From: Morinoia aosen
Lineage: Eukaryota; Arthropoda; Malacostraca; Amphipoda; Talitridae
Direction: 5' to 3'
NCBI GenBank assembly: GCA_030386875.1
Contig: CM059562.1
Location: 26,219,000 to 26,282,999, forward strand
Length of the DNA stretch: 64,000 nucleotides
Shown: in pieces, positions 53,096-63,700 of the stretch
Position numbering within the stretch: the stretch's first letter is position 1
Layout: each line of letters opens with the position of its first letter
Program-made: the position numbers and the translations under genes
Notes under the pieces: generated by a model
What the model was told of the DNA's origin: nothing
Seen by the model: only the letters and a program-made list of their open reading frames with translations
The model's database searches: none

Positions 53096-53681
53096 GTGGG
53101 TTCCAGGGATGCACTGATTAAAAAAAATTCAAAGAAAAAAATTTTATTAATGAAAATTTACCCAAAGCACTAAATTTACTTACCAAGAACACAACTAATG
53201 TCGTGAAATGAACATTAACTTTTATTCATTATTTACAGCTATACAATCAGTGAAAACAATTTTTTGGGAAACTATCATCAATGAGAACCAGATACCTAAT
53301 TGGGCTCACAGCACAATTACAGAAATAAAATTCTGTGTCAAATGCATGCAAAAAAATAACGTAGATCAACATTCAAATGAGATCAACATTTGACCATGTT
53401 GTAAAATTTCCTTCAACAAGGACAACAGAGAACTCATTTGCTGGTTGTAGTGTTGTAAGGTATATTTGCAAGTAGGCAGACCTAATGCTCATTAATTTTT
53501 CAGAATAAAATTAACTTAACATGCAGGAGAATGCTAACATGAGCTACATTACACAAGAGGAACAATGATAGCTGAAGTAAACATCATTAAAAGTCATGCT
53601 AATTAGTTTTCTTTAGAGAAAAATATTTGAGTACAACAAACTGAAGCCTCTACTGATCTACCTCTCTGAAAGCCCTAGACC
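53096..53681. other. Intergenic stretch, nothing recognised
   Basis: No repeat or credible frame. Confidence 0.4.
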
Positions 53682-54382
53682 AGTGCTTCTTAACCTTTTT
53701 TGGCAGTGACCCAAAATCTGCCCAAAATGACAGCTGCAACCCAAGCCTCCATATCTATAGTAAAAATTTATTTCTTATATGATTATTCTTTTGAAAATAG
53801 GTTACTGTAGGTTTACATTACAGATACAAAAATTATTGCTGTCGTGTTTATCACTATAAGCACCACATTAGAATGACTTCTTGAAAAATGATGTCTTGAA
53901 AAATAAACATGCATGAAATTTACATTATTACAGAAATAAATTAGATAGATTTTACGTTCATGCTTCCAGCATAATAAATAAAGAAAAAATTGCTGTGATA
54001 CATCTTTTCAAAAAATTAAACTTACTCACAAAATAACAAGTTTTACGTTTCCACTGCCGTACTAAAATCTGGGCGATTTTGTGGTTAGACTGCATCTTAG
54101 GTTATCCTCGGGTTGTGAACGGTTTCTGTACTTGGTTTTTATGACTGTATGGGCAGAAAACCCTACCTTACACAAATATGTTGTTGCAAAGGGAAGAAGG
54201 GTTTTCATGGGTTCACCTCTAAGAATTGGCTTTTCTTTGCTTACTTTTATCCAAAATGAACCCAGTGATTCATGTTGCTTTTTAAATTGTGATGAAGTGT
54301 TTCATCATTTTGAATTTCAATGGGCGGCTCCAATAGGTTTATGATGATTGAAATATCCTCGAGTAGGTCTTCAGCGGCAATG
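53682..54382. mobile_element. Possible hAT remnant (CAGTGCTTCTTAACC end)
   Basis: CAGTGCTTCTTAACCTTTTT followed by GGCAGTGACCC closely resembles a common hAT terminus (CAGTGGTTCT(C/T)AACCTTTTT...GGCGACCC). No matching right end or target duplication was found before the TTAA element at 54383, so it is truncated or misidentified. The 87-codon frame 54081-54344 has no transposase motif. Confidence 0.4.
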
Positions 54383-55200
54383 TTAAGGGGACGGTTCGGG
54401 GTAAAAAAAAAGTCTAAGTTCTCAGTGGATTTTTTTGAGATATCTACCGTAGGTGTAAATTGTTATGAATAACTTTTTTGATTTGTGTGTATTTTTCGTA
54501 ACCATACATGAATATAAGATTTATTTTAAAAAAACATGAAAAAACACGTGTTGTGGAAAATCCTACTCCCACTACAATTTTCAACTCACAGAACTGAGAA
54601 AATATTTTATAGAAAGCATATTGTCTTGTCTAGAGATCCGGTGCAAAAGTTTTTCGATTATTTGATTTTTTGAATTTTGAGAACTTTTTTCCCCAAAAAT
54701 GACCTCTTTTTACACTTTTTTGAATAATTTGCTTCTAATTTTCAAAGTGAATTGAAATTAAAAAAAACTTTTGCACCGGATCTATTTTCCTTTTCAATCG
54801 ATATTTATTGGTATGCTCGCCATCTCTGTACCTTCAAAAATGTGGGAGGAGTAGGTTTTCGAAAATCAAGAAGGTGAGTATTCAGAAAAGCCATTTTTCC
54901 AAAAAAAAAATTTTCGTTTTGTACTAATTTTTTAATTGAGTCTTATCAGCGATTCTGTACCTTCTTATGTACCTTCAAAACAGTGGGTAAGGATCCATAT
55001 CAAGAGTCAATAAATATAAGTTTCAGAACAGGGTTAATTTTTCAACTTTTTTTTTCAATGCTGACAATAAAATTTTTTCAATTACCTGTATTACTTTGTA
55101 GCTCTTTCTAAGCCCTTTCGATTGATATAATTGCCATTCCTGTAGCTTTAAAACTCTGGGAGGCGTTTATGTTTACATAGCCAGCTAATTAGCTGATGAC
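54383..55200 (+). mobile_element. TTAA-type element B', interrupted by the LTR retrotransposon
   Basis: Starts TTAAGGGGACGGTTCGGGGT and matches element B (reversed) throughout, up to CAGCTAATTAGCTGATGAC at 55200. There the match stops abruptly; B continues with TCAGCAGCCGGACT. The remaining about 350 bp should lie beyond the 3' LTR, outside the window. Confidence 0.8.
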
Positions 55201-57394
55201 TGTAGCATACCGCTACATAAGCGTAAAAATTAGAAATTTGCCATTCTCACTGAAATAAATTAATCATTAGCATTAAAAATCTTACTATAATTTATTATTA
55301 ATTATTTTCTACTTCTAATTCGTAATCATTGAAGTTTTTGTGTAAATACATGAGACGATAAAATAACAACTTACATTTTGCGAGAGAGAAGCCCTCTGGT
55401 GGCAACACTGCGCAGTTGCGCGTCTCTTCGTTCAAAAAGCCACTCTTACTTTGGCGTCCTACGTTAGCGGTGTTACAGCAAATTCTCGTGAGTTCAGATG
55501 TGTTAGAAAATAATCGTGTTCTTGTTTCGTTCACGTGAGTAATCAGCGTTAGAAAATATCGTGTTCTTTCTTCGTGTTCAGTAAATATTAATAAGTGACA
55601 GTGCAGTGTTATTAAGTTACGTAGTTACGCTTGGGAATATTGATGTAGCATGTTTCTCATTCAGTGTTTTGTTTGTCTTTTCTCAACGTGACTTAGCGTA
55701 AAGATATTGCGTCAGATGTGCATTGCATTTCCGTGTCATGATTTTATTATCAAAAGCATAATCATGTTCGTCCCTTTTCTTTGCGATAATCTACTAATCT
55801 ACGATAATCTCTGCTTTGGAATGAACGCGGCGAAATTTGCCGGCGTTCGTTGTCGATAGCGTCTTTGTGTAATGGCGGAACCTCACACCGTCGTCTCTTG
55901 TCACTACTCTGTGATTACAAATACTAGTAGGCATGTGTCATAGTAGCATTTATTCTTTTTTTACAAACCGACTTGCAGTAGTTTAAATTACGAAAAGTAT
56001 TCATGTCTATGCTTGATAAATTTTGGAATTTCATTTTTTAATTCCATACTCTTGGAAACCGGTACGTAAACCGCACTTATTTCAATATAAAAACATTTCA
56101 ATGAAATTTAATTTAACTCATCGCATTCTTGTGACAAAAACACCCATTACTATCTGCCTATCTTAAGTGTGTGCAAATTGCTGGCGGCTTTGGCTGAGGC
56201 CGACGCGTAAGCCGCCGGCTAAATCGCACACGGAACCTTCTTGCTTTCGCGCTTTCTTTCTTTGCGTATTTTCCGCCTGTGAAATCAACGCTTAGGTTTT
56301 CCTTTTCCTTTTATCATTGGGGATATATATTATTCCTTAATTCCTTTATTATTGCAAATGATCTACCAGGATTTTTAGTAGGATTTATATCCTCGAATTT
56401 TAGGATTTTTATGTTTTTTTTCTTACTGCTTTCAAAAGTGCAGTCACTTGATATTATCACGATATTCCGTAGATCTCGTGTTTACTTGCCCGTAGTCTCT
56501 TTAAGGAATCACGATCTTGATTACCGGAAGTTCTTGAACCTAACACTCAGATTTTTAAAGCCAGAGGCATTAGTGAGTAAACAAATTATTTATTGATTAA
56601 AATCTGTCAACCAAAAATCTGTCCTATCTCTTTTGAGTTTGCCAAAAGTGAGAATCCTAAAGTAGCCGAGTCAAACCTGTAGGAGTTTCTCGGATTTCTC
56701 CGTGTGGGAAGAGTTGTCATTATATGATTGGATTGTCAGTGGTGGAATGTCTTGATGTCTCTCCTGGAACGTTTCATCCAGCGTCTTGGACTCCTGTGCA
56801 GGACCTCTACAGCATCGCCATACACACAACACTCACAGTTTTGAATCTCCCAAGGTTTCCTGAGTGCCATGCTGATTGCTATTCTCACATAAGCTGTGAC
56901 TGAACTGGCTCCTACTAATATGAGCAAGTAACTTAACTGGCTTCTGCTAATGTGCTAATCTGCTAATGTGCCGACTGTATTCTGCTCACATGAGCCGGAT
57001 TTAACTTGCTCACTTACACCTCACCTTATTTTGAGTCATTAGTTCTACCTGAACTAAGTCACCGACCCTCGCTCAATTATCTCAAATCGCCTAATTCAAA
57101 TCCCCAAATACAACTCACTCACCCTGCTTACTCCATCGCGTGCCGGCTTTCGTCAACGCCAGCCTGGTCCTCCGGCACGGATTGCCCACCTAGACAAGCT
57201 CTCCGAGATCAAGATCCAAGCCCGTTTTCCTGGTTTTCCTCTTCCAATAAACTCCACCTGAAAAAGCTGAGTTCCAATCCGTTTTTCATTATCCCTCTCA
57301 TAATTTTCTCAAGATCACTATCGAGAATTGATCGAGTCTTTGGCCGGCAAATTAATATTTACATTCAAAACCCAAACGGCATAAAAACTCGACA
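55201..57394 (+). repeat. Putative 5' LTR (about 2.19 kb)
   Basis: Starts TGTAGCATACC at the break in element B' and ends CTCGACA two bases before the primer-binding site, giving TGT...ACA ends. The length is large for this group, and it cannot be confirmed without the 3' LTR. Frames inside (for example 56279-56596 and 57006-57422) show no protein features. Confidence 0.65.
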
Positions 57395-57395
57395 C

Positions 57396-57412
57396 TGGTG
57401 CGATGGCCGGGA
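57396..57412 (+). other. Putative primer-binding site (tRNA-Gly)
   Basis: TGGTGCGATGGCCGGGA is complementary, apart from two positions, to the 3' end of tRNA-Gly (the strand expected is TGGTGCATTGGCCGGGA). It lies directly after the LTR end. CsRn1 elements are usually described with tRNA-Trp primers, so this would be a variant, or the site is misplaced. Confidence 0.5.
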
Positions 57413-57978
57413 AAACTCGTAAAAATAAAAACTCAACTCGAAGTGTTTGAGAGATTGTGAGAGGATAATGTTGGCGTATCATTGTAGTGATAAATTTTCC
57501 CATTTCGTGGTAGTTTGAGAGATTCCTGTGGATTTTGACCGTGCTAATATTCTCTGAGCAGCTCTAACAAAATTTTTTTTCAGCGTCGGCGCTATCCTGT
57601 CCTTGTTTGTTTGTTTTATGTGCCTCAGTAGGTAGGGAAAATATTTTTTCCTATTTCCGTGCTTACGTTCATTCTGACTACCGTAAAAATTCGCGTTTCC
57701 ATTCTCCATTTTCCCCCCCGTTTTCTTCAACGTTATGGATTGATTGAGTAGGTAGAAAAATAATTTTTTCTCACCTGCTTTATTTTTGTGCCTACGCAAA
57801 TTGCCGCATACCGCAAAAAAAAAATTTTTCTCGTTGCCAAATTTCATATTTCTTTCCTTCTGTTTCAACTTAATTTGAATGATTGAGTAGGTAAAGAATT
57901 AACGCAAACCCTTGCTACCTCATCCCAAGTCTTAGGCACTGATATCATTAATTGTGCATCCCAAAAGAGATTGCTAGC
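57413..57978 (+). other. Retrotransposon leader between PBS and gag
   Basis: About 565 bases without coding. Two T-rich blocks of related sequence (GTAGGTAGGGAAAATATTTT near 57629, GTAGGTAGAAAAATAATTTT near 57749, and GTAGGTAAAGAATTAACGCA at 57886) form a loose repeat. Packaging or translation signals may lie here but none is recognisable. Confidence 0.45.
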
Positions 57979-57998
57979 ATGCCTGACTCAGATAATGA

Positions 57999-59830
57999 CA
58001 GGGTGCGTACAGGCATGGAGAAGCATGGAAAGTAGTCGAATTTCGAAAATAAAATTCAAGGCCTCGAAAGTAGTGGAATTTTAAAAATGGTCATTGAAAG
58101 TCATGAAATTTTAGGATTTTCGTGAAAAGAAAATTTTACTGTTGAAAATTTTCGTTCCGTTTGGTCCGCGTTGAGCGAGGCGTTGTCAGTAACCTTCGAG
58201 TGTTACTTGGGCTCTGATTGGTTGATACAGCTACGTCTTTAGTGTCCGCGATTTTGATTGGTTCTCAGGCGTCACGTGAAACCAAAAGCGCTCAGTGTGA
58301 CTGAAGACACGCGCTCGCTCGGACCATTGTTGCCCTGTCGCCACTGTTGAACATTTTCGAGCTGAGTTTTTATCATCGGTCTTGACCATCCCGTGTGTGT
58401 GTGACTAGAGTTACGGTGCCGAGACTGAGCTGAGGAATTATCGTCATGCCAGGCAGTTGTTCTTTCAACAACTTGTGGTTGCGAGACCTTTCGTGTGCAA
58501 TGACATCATCAAGATTTTGAAGGTTCTGTTGGAGAGGTGTGTGAAAGCAGAGGTGCTGGAAAAACTGACCACACCAGCTAAGTATGCTGCCCTTGACTTC
58601 AATGACAAGACCATCTACCTGCAAAATAGCAAGATTGACCCTGGATTTGTTGCTGCAAGTATTTTGAAAGATCAGATGGCTGCAAAGAAAGTGAATGAGA
58701 GGCTTGCTTTCTCCTTCAGGGATGATGTGAAGAATTTCCTTGTTGCTGTCATCAAGAAAATTGTTGAGAAGTCACCTTTGAAGTTCGGGTTGGCCCGAAA
58801 CATGGGCTGGATGGTGCCAAGTGTCTTTGTGGATCGCACAAAGAGAGAGAAGACCAAGTCCATGCTGAAAAACTGTCTGCAGCTGCTCAGCGATGCTAAG
58901 AGGCTACCACAGGGTGACATCGATGAGGTGATGAGCCAGTTTTCAGAGTTCTTTGATGAGGCACAGAGGAAGATCAGCACTTTCAACAGTTTTCAGCAAG
59001 ACACTGATTGGCTAGATGTCTTCTGGAGCAGCCAGCTGGCCACATCCTCCCTCAAGAAACTGTGGCTGGTTGTGAAGATGCTACTGGTCCTGTCACATGG
59101 CCAGGCTTCAGTGGAAAGGGGCTTTTCTGTGAGCAAGCAGCTCATGGAAGTCAACATGGGTGAGAACACCATCGTGGCGCAGAGAGTGGTCATGGACCAC
59201 ATCAAACATGTAGGAGGTATCTCCAAGGTTGACATTTCCAAGAAACTCCTCTTTTCAGCTTCACAGGGCAGACAGCGCTATCAACACTACCTGGATCAAA
59301 AGAAGGAAGAGGCAGAGAAGCAGAAGAAGGGAGAGAAGAGGAAGAGAGAACTGGATGAAGTGGAGAACCTGAAGACAAAACGGAAGAGGATGGAGGAGAG
59401 TCTGCAAGCGCTGGTGGAGGATGCTGACAGCTTTGCACGGAAGGCAGAGGACAAGAATGATTTGCGCCTACTGGCAAAGTCAAATGCATTGAGGAAATCA
59501 GCCAAAGACAAGCAAGAACAACTCAAGGGGCTGAATGCGGAAATTAATGACAAACTTAATGCACTGGCAAATGCATAGCAGATGCTATTGAACTGTCCAG
59601 CATGACTGTTTGGTGTTGTGATGATCATTTACACATTTATGAAAACAAGACCTGCAAGTAATGATGAATGTTCTGTGAAGTTTATGACTGAAATACATTT
59701 ATTGTGCTGCAATTTAACTTTGTGTGACATTATTTTGGGCAGAGAGAGGTAGTGAAAATGTGATTTGGTTGGCATAAAAAGTCATGAAAAAGTAGTGGAA
59801 TTTTGAACCTCAGAGTCTGTACGCACCCTG
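57999..59830 (+). mobile_element. 1.83-kb DNA transposon with 6-bp target duplication
   Basis: Ends CAGGGTGCGTACAG in inverted orientation. Target duplication TAATGA (57993-57998 and 59831-59836). Subterminal motif AAAGTAGT(C/G)GAATTT occurs at 58030, 58065 and 59791. It carries a transposase fragment (58457-59578). The shorter copy at 28160 shares both flanking parts almost exactly. Superfamily uncertain: the C-terminal domain is hAT-like, but both copies have 6-bp, not 8-bp, duplications. Confidence 0.92.
58457..59578 (+). CDS. Transposase C-terminal part with hAT-like dimerisation motif
   Basis: The open frame runs to a TAG at 59576-59578. 58457 is only a TTG, and the first in-frame ATG is at 58676. 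About 366 residues from 58481 look like real protein: a charged helical N-terminal part, then LWLVVKMLLVLSHGQASVER followed by GFSVSKQLM and VVMDHIKHVGG. This resembles the hAT C-terminal dimerisation region (SxxER-FS pattern) in layout. The last about 100 residues are a Lys/Glu-rich coiled coil. A separate ATG at 58446, in another frame, starts MPGSCSFNNLWL, which looks like the true N-terminus. The body between was probably deleted at 58481, so the copy likely needs a helper. BED finger and catalytic Asp residues were not identified. Confidence 0.72.
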   Translation: MFFQQLVVARPFVCNDIIKILKVLLERCVKAEVLEKLTTPAKYAALDFNDKTIYLQNSKIDPGFVAASILKDQMAAKKVNERLAFSFRDDVKNFLVAVIKKIVEKSPLKFGLARNMGWMVPSVFVDRTKREKTKSMLKNCLQLLSDAKRLPQGDIDEVMSQFSEFFDEAQRKISTFNSFQQDTDWLDVFWSSQLATSSLKKLWLVVKMLLVLSHGQASVERGFSVSKQLMEVNMGENTIVAQRVVMDHIKHVGGISKVDISKKLLFSASQGRQRYQHYLDQKKEEAEKQKKGEKRKRELDEVENLKTKRKRMEESLQALVEDADSFARKAEDKNDLRLLAKSNALRKSAKDKQEQLKGLNAEINDKLNALANA

Positions 59831-60733
59831 TAATGAAGATCGAGCCCACACAAATCCCATTAGGCTCCCTCCCTTTATTCCGGAGGACGCTCACCCCTGG
59901 TTTCAACAGTGTGAAGCAGTGTTTAGGTATCATAGGATAAATCAGGACATAGACAAATTCTATGCTCTTGTGAGCGCCGCGCCCACAAAACTATTGAATG
60001 ATTCTAACGAGATCTTAGAAAACCCTCCAGATCTCAATCCTTACGGAATCTTGAAAGGCAAAATCTTGGCAAGGCTTCAGATGTCCGATGCGGACAAATT
60101 CCGAAGTCTTGTAGATGCCTCAGCAATTCCATCTGTCTCTGTTTCTTTCTCTCCCTCTTCGCTAGGTAAAGAGCTGCGGAAACTCGCAACGGGTGTTGCC
60201 GTAGCTGAGGGATTTCTGAAGGAAGTTTTCATGACTAAGCTTCCGCCTAACGTGCGTCCATTTCTATCGCTAGCAGGGCCCGAGCAAACGTTAGAAAAAT
60301 TAGCGGAGGCCGCAGAGACGGTGATCCGAAATATTAATGTGCCACGAGAACCACAAGTTGCTTCCCTGAATGTAGCAGCTACAACTTTTAGCCCGTCAAA
60401 TACGGCGCAAAATCAATCCTCAGCCACAATAGATAAGCTGCAGCAGGACATCGCTGAAATAAAGCAAGCTCTCCAAAATTTTCAAATAGGTCAAAGCGTG
60501 GCTCACATTCAGCAAGACCCAGGGAGATTCCAAAGCCACCAAAATGCCTACGACTATCCCTATGACTATCACTCAAACTATCCTTCTCCTCCTCCTCAAC
60601 GCTTTGATAGGGGTAAATCTTTTGATAGGTCAAATCAAGACCGCCGCTTCAGGTCGCGCTCTCGTGATGCTAGTAGCAATTTATGCTGGTACCACATGAA
60701 ATTTGGTGACCAAGCTCGCAAATGTGCCTCTAG

Positions 60734-63700
60734 ATACTGTCCTCGTTATACCGAAATGACTTCGGGAAACGCCAACAGCGACGCATAGTAGCGAGTACTG
60801 CGTTGCCTCATTCCCAGACTACTCGCCTCTTGACCATTCACGATCCCGTCACCAAGTATCGATTTTTAATAGACACTGGCTCCAGTGTATCAATTATCCC
60901 AGCCACGGCGAAAGACAAAAACAACCAAATATTGGCGACATTACGCGCCGCAAACAGCACGCCAATAGCGTGTTACGGTGAAAGAATTTTAGAGTGCGGT
61001 CTGGGATTGAGGCGATCTTTCCTCTTCACCTTCTTAATCGCGGACGTCCAAGAGCCTATCATTGGCGCGGATTTCTTAGAGAAGTATGGGATTATTGTAG
61101 ATATTAAGAACCGTAGAATTAGGGACGAGGAGACACAGATCTCAATTCCCGCTTGTAGCATAACTAGAGCTAATGTCTTGCATTCTTTCTCTATCGCCTT
61201 AAAGGAAGATTGCATGTTTGAGCAATTACTAAAAGATTTTCCTGCATTAACAAATTCTAACTTAGTTTCTACAAAAATGCAAACCAGCACAAAGCACTTC
61301 ATAGAGACGCAAGGTCCGCCAGTTTTCTCCCGTGCTAGGCGACTGCCGCCTGATCGATTGGCGTTAGCTAAGAAAGAATTCGCTAGGATGCTCGAAAGTG
61401 GCATCATTCGCACTTCCAAAAGCCCTTGGGCTAGCCCTCTTTTGCTAGTACCCAAGGCTAACGGTGAATTCAGACCGTGCGGGGATTTCCGCAGGTTGAA
61501 CGCCGTTACTTTACCTGATCGATACCTTATCCCCTACCTTCATGATTTCAGTGCAAATTTAGAGGGAGCACAAATTTTCTCTAAGATAGACCTGCAGTCT
61601 GCCTTTCATCAAATTCCCTTGGATGAGTCTGCGATTCCTAAGACCGCGGTAATCACTCCGTTCGGTCTCTTCGAATTCTTAAAGATGCCATACGGCTTGA
61701 GGAACGCTCCTCAGACGTTCCAAAGGCACATGGCTGAAATTTTCTCTGATCTCACTTTCGCTTATGTCTATCTAGACGACATCCTTGTGGCGTCCACAAC
61801 CCCAGAGTTGCACAAAGACCATCTTAGGGTCGTTTTTCTAAGATTGTCCGACAATGGACTCCTCGTAAATCCTGCAAAATGTGAGCTCGGAAAGCCATCA
61901 CTGATTTACTTAGGTCATGAAATTTCTAGCCTAGGTCTAAAACCTTTGCCTTCCAAAGTAGAAGTGATCAAAAACTTTCCTCTTCCACAGACCCAGAAGG
62001 AACTAAGAAGGTTCCTAGGTTCTGTTAACTTCTACCATCGTTTCATACGCAACTGTGCTCAAACTTTAGCGCCCTTGTCTGACCTCCTCGAACCGAAACG
62101 AAAAGGCAAATCTATTGAGGTAAAATGGACGGAAGAAGCGCGCAAAGCTTTTGATACCATCAAACACAAGTTAGCTTCCGCGACTGAACTATCCTACCCT
62201 ATTGCTAATGCTGATTTCAGCCTCGTTGTTGACGCATCCAGTACCGCCGTAGGTGCTGTGTTGCAACAACAAGTAGGTACTAATATCTCTCCTCTTGCTT
62301 TCTTTTCCAAAAAGCTGTCGCCCACTGAGCGTGGTTATAGCGCGTTCGGAAGGGAACTTCTTGCTATCTACTTATCTGTGAGACACTTTCGCTATGCTCT
62401 AGAGGCGAGGGAGTTTGTGATCTACACAGATCACAAACCTTTGACCTCAGCGATCAAAATGCCTTCTGAAAGACATTCCCCTAGGGAAGCTCGACACTTG
62501 TCGTTTATAAGTCAGTTTACCACTGACATCCGTTACATTAAGGGACTAGACAATACCGTTGCCGATTGTCTCTCCCGAATTAATTCTGTCTAAACCAGTG
62601 GCGAAATCACCTTCGGCAACATTGCTAATGCTCAAAAGGAGGATCCTGAACTTCAGGACCTTCTCAAACCTTCTAACACTTCCCCTCCAAAACTAACCTT
62701 GGTTGACGGCGTGTACCGTGATGCCGAGCGACCTTCTCGCTTGTATCTTCCTGCGACGCTCCGCAGAGTAGCTGTCCTCCACTACCACTCCTTCTCTCAT
62801 CCAGGTATTAACCGTACAGTGCGTTTGATTTCTGATCGTTTCGTCTGGCCAGCGATGCGTAAGGAGGTCAAGCAAATTGTGCAAAATTGCCATGCGTGTC
62901 AGAGTAGTAAGGTGGTGAAACATAATCGTGCAGCGCTGCAGAGTTGTGCATTCACAGGTCACAAGTTTGACTCTGTACACCTAGATTTGGTGGGTCCTTT
63001 GCCGTTATCGCGCGGTTATTCTTATTTGTTGACCATTATCGATAGGTTCACGCCTTGGGTTGAGGCTGTCCCTCTTCCAGATACCTAGACTGAGACTGTA
63101 GCACGCGCCTTCTTGTCAAACTGGATCTCTAGATTTGGGGTTCCCTTAAGTGTCACACATGACCGGGGATCACAATTCACCTCCAAATTCTGGAGTGAGC
63201 TTAGCACCGCCTTAGGGTGTGCAAATACATCAACTACAGCGTATCATCCGCAGTCAAATGGACTTATTGAGAGAGTCCACAGAGACCTCAAGGCTGCCTT
63301 GCGCTGCCTTAATTGCAGTCACGATTGGACTGATAGACTTCCAGTAGTACTACTTAGCATCCGAAACCTACACAGACAAGATCAGCAGTGCACAGCGGCT
63401 GAAATGTTGTACGGGAAGACGCTTCGTCTCCCCGGCGACATTGTTGACCCAAAACCTTTGCCTGAATTTTCATCCGCTGACCGTTCCGCTTATGTAACCT
63501 GTCTCAAAGATTGCATGCGTAAGATCAAGTATGTGGCTCCACGAATGCCTCAGACTCAAGACAAGCTAGATTCTGCCCTGCAAGACTGCACACATGTGTA
63601 TGTCCGAAATGATGCTGTAAAACCTACACTCACGCGCCCTTATGATGGCCCATTCAAAGTACTTAAACGCAAGCAAAAATATTTCATCATCGAACGATTC

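Larger units (their letters stand above)
57979..60788 (+). pseudogene. gag: gag, interrupted at codon 7 by a DNA transposon
   Basis: The ATG at 57979 opens a frame that runs 20 bases, is broken by the insertion 57999-59830 plus its 6-bp duplicated target, and resumes in phase at 59837 to the TAG at 60786-60788. Without the insertion the product would be about 323 residues. Gypsy-type capsid features: a PPF...WFQQCEAVF N-terminal block, YGILKGKILARL, FLKEVFMTKLPPNVRPFLSL and LEKLAEAAETVI. A Tyr/Ser/Arg-rich linker follows, then the CHCC finger near the end. It forms the particle and packages RNA in active relatives. Apart from the insertion no stop interrupts gag, so the insertion is probably recent. 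Confidence 0.88.

Noticed and set aside
54081..54344. 87-codon plus frame as hAT transposase
   Set aside because: No BED, DDE or dimerisation motif visible; kept only as part of an uncertain hAT remnant.
57006..57422. 138-codon frame across the LTR end and primer site
   Set aside because: No recognisable domain and overlaps non-coding LTR/PBS sequence; probably chance.
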